NCBI RefSeq assembly: GCF_027943255.1
Contig: NC_072893.1
Location: forward strand, 102,369,784-102,433,783
Direction of reading: 5' to 3'
Source: Anastrepha obliqua
Lineage: Eukaryota; Arthropoda; Insecta; Diptera; Tephritidae
Length of the DNA stretch: 64,000 nt
The notes beneath the pieces were generated by a model that worked only from the letters and a program-made list of their open reading frames with translations, did no database searches and had not been told where the DNA came from. Below, piece by piece: positions 21,328 to 32,784 of this stretch. Numbering within the stretch: the stretch's first letter is position 1; each line of letters begins with the position of its first letter. The translations under genes were made by a program, and so were the position numbers.

Positions 21328-22539
21328 CAATATTCGATATTGGTTATTAACTAGAGAACTCATCCCACTGCATCGTTCATAATCATATGTCTGCAAAGAG
21401 GAAGTTTTCGTTTAGTTCCAGCCGTAGCTTGAAGTCGCTAAGTTGAAATTCGTTTTATGCATGTTCTTCGGAAACCATTTTTGAGTGGTTTCGTGAAAAT
21501 GAGCGAAAATCGACCTGCGAGGAATTATCGTGATGATGCTTTGAAAACAAGCGGCGAGATTGAATTAGTCGAATAGTTAATGAAAGTTGTTCTTGGATAT
21601 TTGAATATGATTTCACGACCGTAAACCAAATTAGCAGAGAAAAGAGTGAGAGACAGTGAACAAAGGTACGGATGGCGAGTGGTATTATTATTGCTGAATA
21701 TGATCACTCATTGCAACGTGTTGTTATTCCCCAAGATGAAGGTATAAGGTAATTCCTCTTGGAGGCACTAGAGTACTGTACATGAGGTTAATGAAGCTAT
21801 AACGGGTGCTGAACGTGATAACTTCGGGTGAATATAAGAGAGAATCGAGGTACCGACGCTGGAATCGGTGTGTTAAGTTGGAAGGGAACTTTCGTGAAGG
21901 TCGATAATAAAATTTTGCATGTAATGATGTATGTTTAATGCTGTAAAATTTGCTTGTCTTTATTTTTAATTATCCCACTTTGCATAATTTATTTTATATT
22001 TGAAAAACTGGGTCTTTTACATTTCACATTTTTTTATTTACTGATTTTTGAGAATTTATAAGTAAATAGCTAAAATTGAGAATAATTTTTCATTAACTAT
22101 TTTTATTAAATTATTGTCTCATGACAGTGAACGCTATAATTTTCTATAATGCATCGTTTTTAGTAGTTTTTACATCTCATGTCCGATAATTGGGAATTCA
22201 ACTAATTCGAAGCATAGTCTCATTTTCTACTCTGTTATTGAGGGCAAGTAACTCATCAAACTAAACCGCTTTTAAACTATTTTACGTATCCATTGAACAT
22301 TTGGGTCAAATTCGAGTGGGGCCGACCGCCCCTTGGTGACCTCATGAATGAAGGCATCAGCATATATTTCTTCACACACACACATACGAATACATTGCCA
22401 CATATATGAAAACATAGATATGGTATGTTAGTTTATTGCAAATGACGTTTTGTGTCGTGGTGAGTGATGCGCTGAAATCCGACACCTCGACCATTTGTCG
22501 TGTTACGCATTATTATGTTGTTATAATTTTGCAAACGTG
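21328..22539. other. Spacer, nothing recognised
   Basis: Contains only short frames. A segment at 21480-21880 is less AT-rich than its surroundings, but no frame there is recognisable. Confidence 0.35.
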
Positions 22540-22548
22540 AAACCCTAA

Positions 22549-22866
22549 GGCGACCGCCGTAGTCGAATGGGTTGGTGCGTGACTACCATTCGGAATTCAC
22601 AGAGAGAACGTTGGTTCGAATCTCGGTGAAACACCAAAATTAATAAAAACATTTTTCTAATAGCGGTCGCCCCTCGGCAGGCAATGGCAAACCTCCGAAT
22701 GTATTTCTGCCATGAAAAAGCTCCTCATAAAAATATCTGCCGTTCGGAGTCGGCTTGAAACTGTAGGTCCCTACATGTGTAAAAAAACATGTAGATTCAC
22801 ACCACAAATAGGAGGAGGAGCTTGGCCAAACACCTAAAAAGGGTGTACGTGCCAATATATATAGAT
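22549..22866 (+). repeat. tRNA-related SINE with 9-bp target duplication
   Basis: The reference copy of the family. The head GGCGACCGCCGTAGTCGAAT, the following GGTTGGTGCGTGACTACC, and the B-box-like GGTTCGAATCTC (about 22613) resemble a class II tRNA (Ser/Leu type, with the long variable arm ACAGAGAGAACG). A body of about 200 bp follows, with the 3' motif AGGAGGAGGAGCTTGGCCAA and GTACGTGCCAATATATATAG. It is flanked by AAACCCTAA on both sides (22540-22548 and 22867-22875). That target duplication shows retroposition. Confidence 0.9.
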
Positions 22867-22875
22867 AAACCCTAA

Positions 22876-23850
22876 TTATACAATTCGTGTATGATCCAAT
22901 GCCTTTAAAAATAATTTACTGTTCATAGTTGGGCATTTCAGATATACTCGTATGTAAGTATATAACATACACTTATACATATGAGCTTAAATGGGCATAA
23001 GTACGCATATGCGTATACCTTTACCCTTTACGCAGACCAAAAACCCAAATATCCAAAAGGAAAAACTTGAAATTATATATTATACCTGTAAAAAAATAAA
23101 AAATAAAATTAATTTGGTTCAACTGAAATTAACCGATTTTGGCAATTTCTCTTTAGCTCATTTCAATTTGAAATTCTAAAGGAGAAACAGTCCTACTCAC
23201 TTATATTTATATGCATGCAAGCAAGGCATGCAAATGGGACTTCTGCTGTAAAAATTTTGATTTGATACTTACATAGGTATTTGCTAAGTAAAGTTGAAAA
23301 GGAAAACATCTATCCAACTAATCTAAAAGCTACCTATAAAATGTTAAATTTGTTTGAATATTTTACATGTTATGCTTAAATCAATGCAGGTCTTCAAGGA
23401 ATTATAGATATCGACAGAATACAAAATAAAGTTTAATAAAAAAAAACTTGTTGTTCGAAAGGACATCTTCTATGGTCCACTATCCCTAAATTCTCATTCA
23501 CTGAACTCAAATATATTCTCTTTCTAATGCTGATTTCACCTTTGTACACAAATAGGAGTCTCACGGCACTATTCATGTCGATTGAGATAAATGATCTAGC
23601 ACTGGGATATTGCAGCTCGTAATACACCATTTCACAGTTTACAAGGAATGAGTCGACAAATTGGCTTGATGGAGAAACCCTCACTTTGCCTTCCCCAATT
23701 CGTGTAATTTTTTTCTTATTTTTTAACGTAGCCTAAAAAGAACGAGCAGGTAGTGATGTTGACTAATAGTTTGATCTTCAGTAATGCAGATGTGCACAAT
23801 CCCACGAATATTGAAGACAAAAAGTAGCATTGCCTTGAGCTTTGATTTGC
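22876..23850. other. Spacer, nothing recognised
   Basis: AT-rich with small ATATG microsatellites; a minus-strand frame at 23433-23684 has no recognisable features. Confidence 0.4.
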
Positions 23851-24501
23851 TTTTGACGTGATAACGTTTTATAATTCGATTTAGCCGGCTGCGCGCACGA
23901 AAAAATGTGTCGTTATCTTGCTCAATCGTCGTTACCTTGCTCATGGTCGTCACCTTGCTCATGGTCGTTACCTTGCTTGAACTGCAAGCGAGAACGCGGA
24001 ACGAACGACAAAGAGCACAATCGACCCCCGCGTTCGGCAACGTTCGACATCTGGGGCTCTCCTACTTGAGTGAGCATACATAAATATGTATGTATATGCG
24101 CATATGTATATAAATTCACATATTTGATTTGCATATGCCTTCTTCCTGCGTGCTTGGTAATGAACCATTTCTCTGTTGAGAATAGGACGATGAGAGGAAA
24201 AGTAGAAAATATAAAAGGGAGTGTTTCGAGTGTAATGTTTCTTGAAAAAGTGAAATCAATGATGGTGCCTCTTAGTGTTGTTGACTTATTAACGTCTGAT
24301 GCACAATCGAAATTGAACATATCTTTTATGAATTTGATAAATGTTTCGTAATTTTTCACGTTTGTGTAAATGTAACATTTACCTCCTTCCCTATATCCAT
24401 ACAAAATATCTATCAAACAAATAAACTTAAATTTTTGTTCTGAAAATTGCAACCATTACATCAGTATTTTCTTATGACGTTGTCACGCTAAACTATCTTC
24501 A
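23851..24501 (-). mobile_element. Helentron-like non-autonomous repeat, copy A
   Basis: A minus-strand copy of the repeat also present at 27551-28184. Its 5' end carries TTTAGCGTGACAACGTCATA and its 3' end ATAAAACGTTATCACGTCAA, so CGTGACAACGT and ACGTTATCACG form short subterminal inverted repeats. Inside are, in order: a coding relic, an ATATG-rich microsatellite, and an 18-bp minisatellite (about four units, plus strand 23911-23980, unit like TCGTTACCTTGCTCATGG). Subterminal inverted repeats plus an internal minisatellite recall Helentron/INE-1-type elements; the assignment is inference. Confidence 0.55.
24130..24452 (-). pseudogene. Endonuclease-like C-terminal relic in repeat copy A
   Basis: The minus-strand frame reads ILYGYREGGKCYIYTNVKNY, then FIKDMFNFDCASDVNKSTTL, RGTIIDFTFSRNITLETLPF. 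The T-x-x-G-T-I-I-D-x-x-F-S/T-R-N block followed by (in copy B) SYFSYHRPIL resembles the last motifs of AP-type endonucleases (T-x-x-I-D then S-x-H-x-P), as found at the end of Helentron replication proteins and in non-LTR elements. A frameshift after LPFI destroys the ending in this copy. I see no helicase or Rep motif. Confidence 0.5.
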
Positions 24502-26499
24502 GAGTTGGTTCGGTACAGTGGAGATTTTTCAGCCCATAGGTTGGCGCAAATAAAACCCACTTTTCGCCATGCTATCATTCCTAATAAATTTGGGTAATAT
24601 TCATTGGAAATCAAAATGTCTGTACAAAATTTTTCCCAGCTGCTGGTTTTTCAAACGTGAGAATTTCTATAGCAGCGCCTGTATCGTTATTTAATTGCTA
24701 CATCTCGTAGGTGTTACATATAGGTTGCTACTTTTTTGTAATATTGTAACTGAAACATAAAAAAAACTAAATGTCTGAAGGCCTCTAAAACTGTTTAAAT
24801 GAGGTTTAAAATTTGGTGAATATTTTTTGGAAATTTTTTAAAAGGTTGAAAATTTTACCAAAAATACTTTAAGAAGCACTCATTTTAATATTTCATCTAT
24901 TTATTCCACATATATGGTAAAATTGCGATAGTCTGAGACAGCGTACGATGGCATTAAAACGAGTTTTGGTAATTTCCATGTGATTGATGCTATGTGACAG
25001 ATGGCCACTGCAGCTAAAAATAAAACACTTAAAAAATTATGCATTAATTTCGAAAACAGCATGAAAGCAGTTGTCATAAAAAATAGAGCCCCAACTGAAT
25101 TCCAATTTAGCACAGCGGTGGCCTGCAAAAATTGTATCCATTTTTGTGTAGATATCCAAAAACAGTATTTAAGATTAAAACTTATTTTCGATTTCTTCAT
25201 ATTTGCGTTTTTGTTACCACTTTTTACTGCCAATGTTTTTTTTTTCACTACCTAACTAACTTTATTTGTTCGCAATGCGATTCCCCTTGAATGCGATTGA
25301 CTTTCACACGCTCAGGGTATATGTGCATACGTGTGCATATCAAGTTTCATTGTAAGTGGAAAGCTTCCTCTATTTTTTCTACTTCTAGTGTATTTTCTCT
25401 TTTATCCGGTTGTCAAGAGTTGATTGGGGCAAAAAGTGAAAAAAAAATCGAAATTCGACACGAAACAAAACACAAAACATGCACAGAAAATATCAAACTG
25501 TGATAAGATTCAACGCTTATGCTTCCATTAACCTCGATATATCCTATATAAAGGGTGTTATTTCAGAGATTTATAATTATAAAAAGCAACGACAACATAA
25601 GTGACTATTTTCTTTTAAGATTTATGACATTGAAAATGAAAAAGGTATCGCTGAAAATTTTGTAATCTTATGTTTTTATAGATTTTATTAGGGACGCACT
25701 TTATATTTCGTGATGCGGTAAGTAAGGTCAAGGTGATAAGTTGGTATTATGACCAATCATTTGGCTGAAAACGGTTCATTTTGGGCTCATATAAGTTAAT
25801 GTTTCATTTATATAAGTTTTTATTTTTTAAAAACCGGCGGACTTGTGTCCGCTTTAGTCTTTATTGATTTGAATCAAACTTAAGATTAATTACATTATGT
25901 TTCTTACTTCTACATTACACCTATTTCGACCATCAATATGCTGACTGTTGTTGACTCCTTATTGTTGCTGATCGATACATTTACTAATTTGATGTAAATG
26001 TTCGTGGAATGCTGATGCAGCGTCAGCGGTTATAATGAATTCACCTGATGTATTAACGGTGCCACTAACCCATGGCAATTCCAGGTTTTATAAGGTGTGG
26101 TGTTAACTTATATAAATCATTTCAAGTATTCTAATAAAGGCTTTTTATAATTTTCTTTATATATGGGTGGGAAAGATCCCTAAACGCTGCAGAAATAATA
26201 CCTGGTTTTAATTTAGTCATACTTGATGCAAAATGTGGTCATGTAATATAATTTTAGTTTGCAGTCAGATATGACCATCTATTGTCACATAAAATGGCAA
26301 AAGAGTGAAAACGGTCTAAAATATGATACAATCCGAAGCTTGAGAAAATTTCATGATCTGAACTACTTATTGCCACATATTTGCTGTCATTGTACAAAAT
26401 TTACTACAAGAGATTATATTGAAAGTAAAAATAATCTGAAAGAATGCAAATTTTTAAATGAGACTAGCTTTTTTATTCAATATAATCTGCTCCAAAATA
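24502..26499. other. Long spacer with one short coding-looking stretch
   Basis: Overlapping frames on both strands at 24901-25255 look random. The one notable piece is a minus-strand stretch at 25959-26078, listed separately. Confidence 0.35.
25959..26078 (-). other. Short coding-looking segment, unidentified
   Basis: The minus strand reads about 39 open codons ending LHQISKCIDQQQ and stop at 25959. The frame contains GTVNTSGEFIITADAASAFH, with amino-acid composition unlike the AT-driven frames around it. A GTTAG just upstream could serve as a splice acceptor. I do not recognise the protein. It could be the last exon of a host gene, a retrocopy fragment, or chance. Confidence 0.22.
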
Positions 26500-26625
26500 T
26501 TGTTTTACAACTGCAAGAGCTTCTCCATTCATTTCAAGTTTTCGAAAAGGTAATAACCGCTCGGAACCAAATCTGGTAAATAAGGTGATTGATTTCGGTA
26601 CGTTAATTCATTCACTTTAGCCATC
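26500..26625 (-). pseudogene. Mariner transposase C-terminal scrap
   Basis: The minus strand reads AKVNELTYRNQSPYLPDLVP and SGYYLFENLK. This matches the mariner block A-K-x-N-E-L...PPYSPDLAPSDYYLF around the third catalytic residue, but with Gly in place of that Asp. It resembles the irritans-type sequence at 45.2 kb more than the others. Stops follow within 15 codons. Confidence 0.6.
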
Positions 26626-27022
26626 GTCAAAATATTTATGTAAACATGGGAATTATCTTAAGGGGAAATGATTTTGTTTTTGCTGTAAAAAGGTATTTTT
26701 CATTCAGCTGATCTCAAAAGCTGTAACAATAACCAAAGTTTATTGTTCTACCTTTCAAAAGATAATCAATAAACAAAATACCTTTCGCATTCTAAAAAAA
26801 ATGCTGTTATACCCTTTTCTTGCTGATCATTCTTATGTCACCTACTTTGGAACTGAACAACCAGCTTCAGTCCACTGTAAACGTTCAGGATCTCCATAGT
26901 ACCAACAAAAATGTCATCCATAGTTGTAAAATACTGCACAAATTCTCTTTCATTCTGCTTAAAGCCCTCCAAGTTAAGCGGAGAAATTCGTTTTTGATTC
27001 ATTTTTTGGGTATTTAATCATT
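26626..27022. other. Spacer, nothing recognised
   Basis: AT-rich, no supported features. Confidence 0.4.
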
Positions 27023-27362
27023 GGCCGCGGCTGCCGTTGCCGAATGGGATGGTGCGTGATTACCATTCGGAATTCACAGAGAGAACGTCGGTTCGAATCT
27101 CGGTGAAACACCAAAATTAAGAAAAGCATTTTTCTAATAGCGGTCGCCCCTCGGCAGGCAATGGTAAACCTCAGAGTGTATTTCTGCCATGAAAAAGCTC
27201 CTCATAAAAATATCTGCCGTTCGGAGTCGGCTTGAAACTGTAGGTCCATTAGTTCCATTTATGGAACAACTTCAAGACGCACACCCCATATAGGAGGAGG
27301 AGCCCGGCCAAATACCCAAAAAGGGTGTATGCGTCAATTATATATATATATATATATTATAT
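27023..27362 (+). repeat. tRNA-related SINE copy
   Basis: The head GGCCGCGGCTGCCGTTGCCG and GAATGGGATGGTGCGTGATT precede the B-box-like CGGTTCGAATCTCGGTG (about 27089). The body and the 3' block TATAGGAGGAGGAGCCCGGC are complete. It ends GCGTCAATTATATATATATA, a (TA)n tail. Flanks TAATCATT and TAATCGTT may be a diverged target duplication. Confidence 0.88.
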
Positions 27363-27550
27363 AATCGTTAAGAAATGCGACACAAACTTTTCGAATAGCT
27401 TTTGTACATTCATTTCATTTGAAATATTGAGTGTTCATTCATATGAGAGCCTATGAATAGATTTCGTGTCAATTGATAAAAGTATTTTACATAGTGTCCA
27501 AGATACTTCACTTAAAAAAAAAAAAGAGGTTGTCTGTAAAGTCGGTTTAC

Positions 27551-28184
27551 TGACGATAGTTTAACGTGACAACGTCATAAGAAAATATTGATGGAATGGT
27601 TGCAATTTTCAAAACAAAATTTTAATTTTATTTTTTTGATAGATATTTTGTATGGATATAGAGGAGGAGGTAAATGGAATTGAAATGGAATAGGTCAAGT
27701 TAAATTTACACAAACGTGAAAAATGACGAAACATTTACCATTCATGAAAGATATCTTCAATTTCGATTGTGCATCAGACGTTAATAAGTCAACAACACTA
27801 AGAGGCACCATCATCGATTTGCCTTTTTCAAGACACTTTACACTCGAAACACTCCCTTTCATTTCCTACTTTTCCTATCATCGTCCTATTCTCAACAAGA
27901 GAAATGGTTCATTACCATGCACACGGGAAGAAGGCATATGCAAATACAAGTATGTGAATATATATACAAATGCGCATATACATATGTACATATATACGCT
28001 CACTTAAGTAGGAGAGAGCAAGATGTGGAACGTTGCCGTTCGTTTGCTTTGTCGTTCGTTCCGCGCTTTCGCTTGTAGTTCATTCAAGGTAACGGCAAGT
28101 TAACGACAAATGAGCAAGGTAACGACACATTTTTCGTGCGTGCAGCCGGCTAAATCGAATCATAAGACGTTATCACGTCAAAAA
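27551..28184 (+). mobile_element. Helentron-like non-autonomous repeat, copy B
   Basis: The plus-strand partner of copy A. It begins GATAGTTTAACGTGACAACG (27555) and ends AAGACGTTATCACGTCAAAA (28184), with the same interior order. The minisatellite is reduced to about two degenerate units (AGGTAACGGCAAGTTAACG region, about 28087-28130). A and B are inverted relative to each other, 3 kb apart. Mid-level divergence suggests independent insertions, not a recent duplication. Confidence 0.55.
27700..27960 (+). pseudogene. Endonuclease-like C-terminal relic in repeat copy B
   Basis: The frame from 27723 reads FMKDIFNFDCASDVNKSTTL, then RGTIIDLPFSRHFTLETLPF and ISYFSYHRPILNKRNGS. It keeps the final S-Y-H-R-P motif that is lost in copy A, which strengthens the comparison with AP-endonuclease ends. 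It has no upstream catalytic part. Confidence 0.5.
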
Positions 28185-29597
28185 GTTATAGCAAATTTTT
28201 CAACGTCCAATAAATTTCAGAATTATAATTTTTTTTTTAAGTTTTTGGAGTTTCTTATCATATTTGAGCCTGCAAACCTGTTTTCCGAAAAATTTACGAC
28301 GATTTCCAAAGTACTTATGTAGATTACTTGATATTGAATCGCTCTATAGTGTCAGTATCATCAGTAAATTCACGCTTAGCCAAACTTGGAAATTTACAAA
28401 AAATAGCTTACAGTTTCTCTATTCTGGTTCAATTTCAACTGGATTGTAAACAAAAAATGTCCTGACAGATCGAAATAAAATTCTTTAGTGTTCCTCCCAT
28501 GTGAAGTATTTAAATTTTGATTATTTACTTAGTAATTATTAGTTTTCAATCAATTTATTTCACCAGCTTTATCCAGAACTTGTAAATTTAAGATGGTCCC
28601 CACACCGTTAAGCATAACGTCGTCTTTTTATTTTAGCACCAGGCCACGAAAGGCAGGAGTTTGTTAAGCGAAATCTAAAGCTGTTCAGTTAAAGAAGAAA
28701 ATTCATCAGCTGAATAATAAGATAGAGTTAGTATACCTTCAATGTCGTTAGAGTTAAAATATTGGAATACGGATCGAAATGGTTCATTAAGGTGGTAATT
28801 TGTTGTACAAGGTGTAAAAACAGAGGCCTCGGTGTCTTAGTACTCAAGAGGAAACATTAAATTTAAAGTAGAATTACATATTAAGTGTTCCAAGCGCTGT
28901 AAAATTTATCAGCTGAATAACACCCTGAAAGCCATAGCACCAGAAGGGTTGAAATGGAGTTCTAGCTTAATTTCCACCAGCCGAATTTTGCTGGTAGTGG
29001 ATCCTATGAGCCATAGATCAGATTATGCCCAACATTTGTCTTCGACTAGCCCGAGTGCGAAGATTGATGAGATTTAGGTAACAGTTGCAGGTGGGAGATT
29101 ATTTAGCGAGTTCCATCGAAAATCTCATAAAACAAAAAGTCAGTAGCCATTCATAAAAATTAGAATAGCTTTGAATTTATTTCTTTATTTATTTATGTAT
29201 AATTTTTACAACAAATACTAGGTAAACTCATTGATTATTACATAACATTTTGACTGCAGTACTGATTTAGTAACATATAAGGTAGATCTAAATGTAAAAA
29301 CTTTGAGAAAAAGTTAAATTTAGATAGGGCTCCCTTCATCAAAGCATTAGTAAAGATCAACATGAAAAACTTCAAAACTACGGAGATTTCCGCCTGAAAC
29401 AATAAAATATATTCGCTGAAAAAGAAAAGGGCAATAAATTTGGTCGAAAACTTGGCAAAAAATTAAAAAACTGACACGAAATTTATCTGTCTAATAATGA
29501 TTAGGCATCTTGATTCAAGAGAATGCAGAGCAAGACGGAAAACCCTTGAACTCTTTGTAATCGGTCTATGTGGATTGCATGATATTTTCTCCATATA
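28185..29597. other. Spacer, nothing recognised
   Basis: A phrase TTCA-CAGCTGAATAA recurs at about 28705 and 28907 (and at 5652), hinting at an old dispersed repeat whose borders I cannot define. Confidence 0.35.
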
Positions 29598-30139
29598 AAG
29601 GGTCTTTTAAAAGTGATGCCAGGATATCAGTAGTGAATAATTCTTAGACGGTACCATTTTTATATCATACTCGATATGTGTCAAGTAGACAGATGTATAA
29701 TTTTACGCGATAGAACAACGCATTAAAATTAATAAAACTTATTATGAAATGGTCAATTTTTAAAAACAAAATGTCGCAAAACTCGTGTTGTTTTTAGGGG
29801 AAATAATTATCCAAATGTGTCGAAATTTCAAAGGTTGATGAAATTTTAAGAACCTGGTTCCGTCGATAATAAAAAAATGGACTGGCGGCCCAAAGCTGGA
29901 CGCTCTGTTGAGAATATTTCTGCTGTAGCGCAAAATGTTGTATCTCGACGTTCAGGAATCGTTTGTTTGGCGGATTCTACCTGTAGACGTCCCCATAATA
30001 GATTTTTAAATGATGTAATTTTTCACATATAATTGTTAAGAGCCGTAATTTTAACAAGAATAGTGAAACCTGAAAGAATCTAAATTGTTCCATCTTTTAT
30101 TTTAAAACAACATCGAAGCGCGTCTTTTGAAAGCTCCTG
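29598..30139 (+). mobile_element. DD41D-type mariner, internally deleted (542 bp)
   Basis: The ends AAGGGTCTTTTAAAAGTGAT and, reverse-complemented, CAGGAGCTTTCAAAAGACGC are flanked by TA (29596-29597, 30140-30141). Between them a degraded N-terminal remnant reads FQRLMKKF, EPGSVD and RPKAGRSVENISAVAQNVVS, the linker between helix-turn-helix and catalytic domain in DD41D transposases. The catalytic region is gone, leaving a MITE-like derivative. Confidence 0.7.
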
Positions 30140-30322
30140 TATGCATACATATACTCGTATGTATATATGTATTCATTTAAAAAGCGCGAGTTACACATAC
30201 ATATGTCTAAATTTTTTTTGCTGGAATGTTTGTACAACTATCCTCTATAGTGTAGCAGAGTTTATTATAATATATATGCGAACTATATCAGTTAACCGCA
30301 GGTGTGCTCCACTATCTTCACT

Positions 30323-31130
30323 ATGGATAAAAATATCGAACAAAAAATTTATCTTACATTTTGTGTGTTGAACGGGGTTTCGTCTGTGTGCTTTATAAAA
30401 AACACGGGTCTACGAGTGGTTTAAGATTTTTGCAGAGGGCCGAGAAGTCGTGGAAGATTTGCCTCGATCTGGTCGCCCCTCAACATCTTCAACGGATGAA
30501 AATGTCCACAAAGTCAAGGAAATGCTGCTGGAAAACCATCATTTAAGTATGAGGTAGGTAGCTTGTGATCTTAGCGTGCCCCGCGAATCAATTCGCAACA
30601 TTTTACACCATCAATTGGGCGTGGCTTCTCGACTCGTTCCAAGAGAGTTGAATTTCTTTCAGAAAATTCATCGGAAGAAGGTGGCTGAAGACATGCTTGA
30701 GCAAGTGAATTTGGACCCAACGTTTATCCAGCGCATCAAAACAGGTGATGTGACGTGGGTATATGAGTTTGACATGCAAACCAGTGAACAAGCGGCTGAA
30801 TGGCGCTATCCACATTAGCCGAAACCCAAAAAACCACATGTGGTGCATCAAAGTCAGTCAAAAGTAAAAATCATGCTACTAGTTTTCTTTTATTATGATG
30901 GTGTTGTACACTCAGAACTCGTGTCATATGGTTCTACGGCAAATAAAGCACATTATTTGGAAGTTATGCGACGTTTAAGAGAAAATGTGCGTAGGAAACG
31001 GCCAAATTTGTGGAAAGAAAACTCATGGATCTTGCACATAATGATGCACCGCCTCACAAGGCTCATACTGTGAACACCGGACGCCGCTTTGAGTTGATAG
31101 AGACCATTTTGAAGGCGGCAAAATAAATTT
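30323..31130 (+). pseudogene. DD34D mariner transposase relic
   Basis: Starts at the ATG at 30323 (MDKNIEQKIYLTFCVLNG), suffers a deletion in the helix-turn-helix, then reads FAEGREVVEDLPRSGRPSTS. Further on come VPRESIRNILHHQLGVASRL, TGDVTWVYEFDMQTSEQAAE (the usual GDE is GDV here), KIMLLVFFYYDGVVHSELVS, RRKRPNLWKENSWILH, and a scrambled second-Asp region (HIMMHRLT for HDNAPPH). A deletion then removes the third Asp and joins a short tail, GRRFELIETILK. Stops and frameshifts are frequent. The NFFQK and KPKKP motifs suggest a cecropia-like subfamily. Confidence 0.78.
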
Positions 31131-32784
31131 TGATGATTAAGCAATTATTTTGAGGTTTATTCAACAATTCTCCGTACTTTTTGAATGTATGTGCATTTAA
31201 AAAATTTCAGCATTTTATAAATCATTTAAAATCTAGGTATTATATTATTAAAAAAAATTTTTTTTTTGAACTTGAACTTTTTAATTTTTCTAGGTGAAGA
31301 AGTGTAGCCTCCTGTACGTAGAGAATTAACAACGCAATCACACAAGCAAAGTTGGACATGTTGAGAAATGTATCGTTAAGCAAGCATTAAAAAGTTTTGA
31401 CACTTTCCGTAACCTTCATGGAAATCCAGCAACGCATTACAAAAACACCAATCAGAGTGACAAGAGGTGAACGGTGAACATGGGTTTGACTTTTGCAACC
31501 AATTTTCAGCCATTCACAGAAAATTGAAAATATATGCATGTATTTGTGCGTACGTACTCACCAACCTGTGCATATACGACTCACACATACTTGCTCATAC
31601 ATATAATACACATTTATGTACGTACCTGCCTGTCAATACATCTGTACAAACATAAATACCATAGCTTGCATGATGTTTTTATCTGGTGAACATCGAAACA
31701 ACTTTGAAACTTGCATGTTTTGCTTTATGAATCCTTATGTGTTCGGATTCGAAAAATTCAACAACGCGAATGCGTCTGCCCTCTCACGCGTAAAAATCGA
31801 AATTCCTTCATCTAGCTAATGGAATTGCAAGCCATTTATTTTCCAAAAATATGTGCATGGGATTGCAAGGAATTGCAAAAATTCGTCTAAGAATAAATAC
31901 CAAGAAGTTGACGCGATACGAAATTTCGTGTGTGTCTCACATTGTGTTCTGCAAAGTTCAAATCTTTTGTCAAGATTTAAAAAATAATAATTTTCGAACT
32001 ACATGCACACATTAAAATGATGTATATTCATGTGTACTCTACTCCTGGTTGCCATCCGCTTAGGGAGCTTCTCTCTGAAATAAAGATAACATTCCCTTTC
32101 GTTTGTATCAGAAGCAAATAATAAAATATACAGCAAAGCAGAATAACGAACTAGATATTTATAGAAATACTGCAGAAATTTAATACTTTAGCAACAACAA
32201 AAATAGCGTACCACAATAATTGCAAAATGTTGTATTGCATCAAAGGTAAACGAATTGTAGGAACTCCACAATTCGAAGTTTCTTAGTAAGGCTTTAAAGA
32301 CCCAAACGGAAGAGAACTGGGCTAATCATCGACTTATACAGAGAGAATATAAGAAAAAAGTACGGAAAGCCAAACTTGTAAAGAAATTTCATAAAATTTT
32401 CCATAACCGAATTGTAAAGTGGCTGCCCTATGTCTTCGATAGCCTCACGAATTCCACCTTTGAGGTCTTGAATCGACCCTGGGCTATTGGCGTAGATGCC
32501 AAGGTGTTAAATCACAAGATCTCGGTGGCCAATTGGCTATCGATATATCATAGCTGAGTGCTTATTTCCCGTCGTTAATATTGGGCGATCGCAGCCATAA
32601 AATTGTCTTTACGATAGCCGTTTTTCGTATATACAGCCTCTGTCAGAAGAAAAGAACCGGTTTTTTTCTTGTAACTTCAAGATATATTTCGTTCTGTATA
32701 ATAGTCCCACTCAAGGGCTACGACGCTAGTGCTAACTCAGGTTAGTGTCGTTCGAAACTTTCCTGTAAACGCAACCAAACAAAA
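31131..32784. other. Long spacer, nothing recognised
   Basis: Contains CATACGTA-type microsatellites (31550-31640). The beginning of the Tc1 relic below may extend back to about 32640 (CTGTCAGAAGAAAAGAACCG), but no terminal repeat was confirmed. Confidence 0.35.

Noticed and set aside
22549..22640. Possible functional tRNA gene (B-box GGTTCGAATCTC)
   Set aside because: The acceptor ends do not pair convincingly, the same head recurs upstream of a constant 200-bp body in several copies, and one copy has a retroposition-type flanking duplication, so it is a SINE head.
23911..23980. Short tandem units resembling a CRISPR array
   Set aside because: Units are contiguous at 18-19 bp with no unique spacers and lie inside a dispersed transposable repeat in a eukaryotic context.
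24130..24452. Minus-strand 176-codon frame as a host gene
   Set aside because: The same coding segment recurs in the inverted repeat at 27.7 kb with frame differences; it is part of a mobile repeat.
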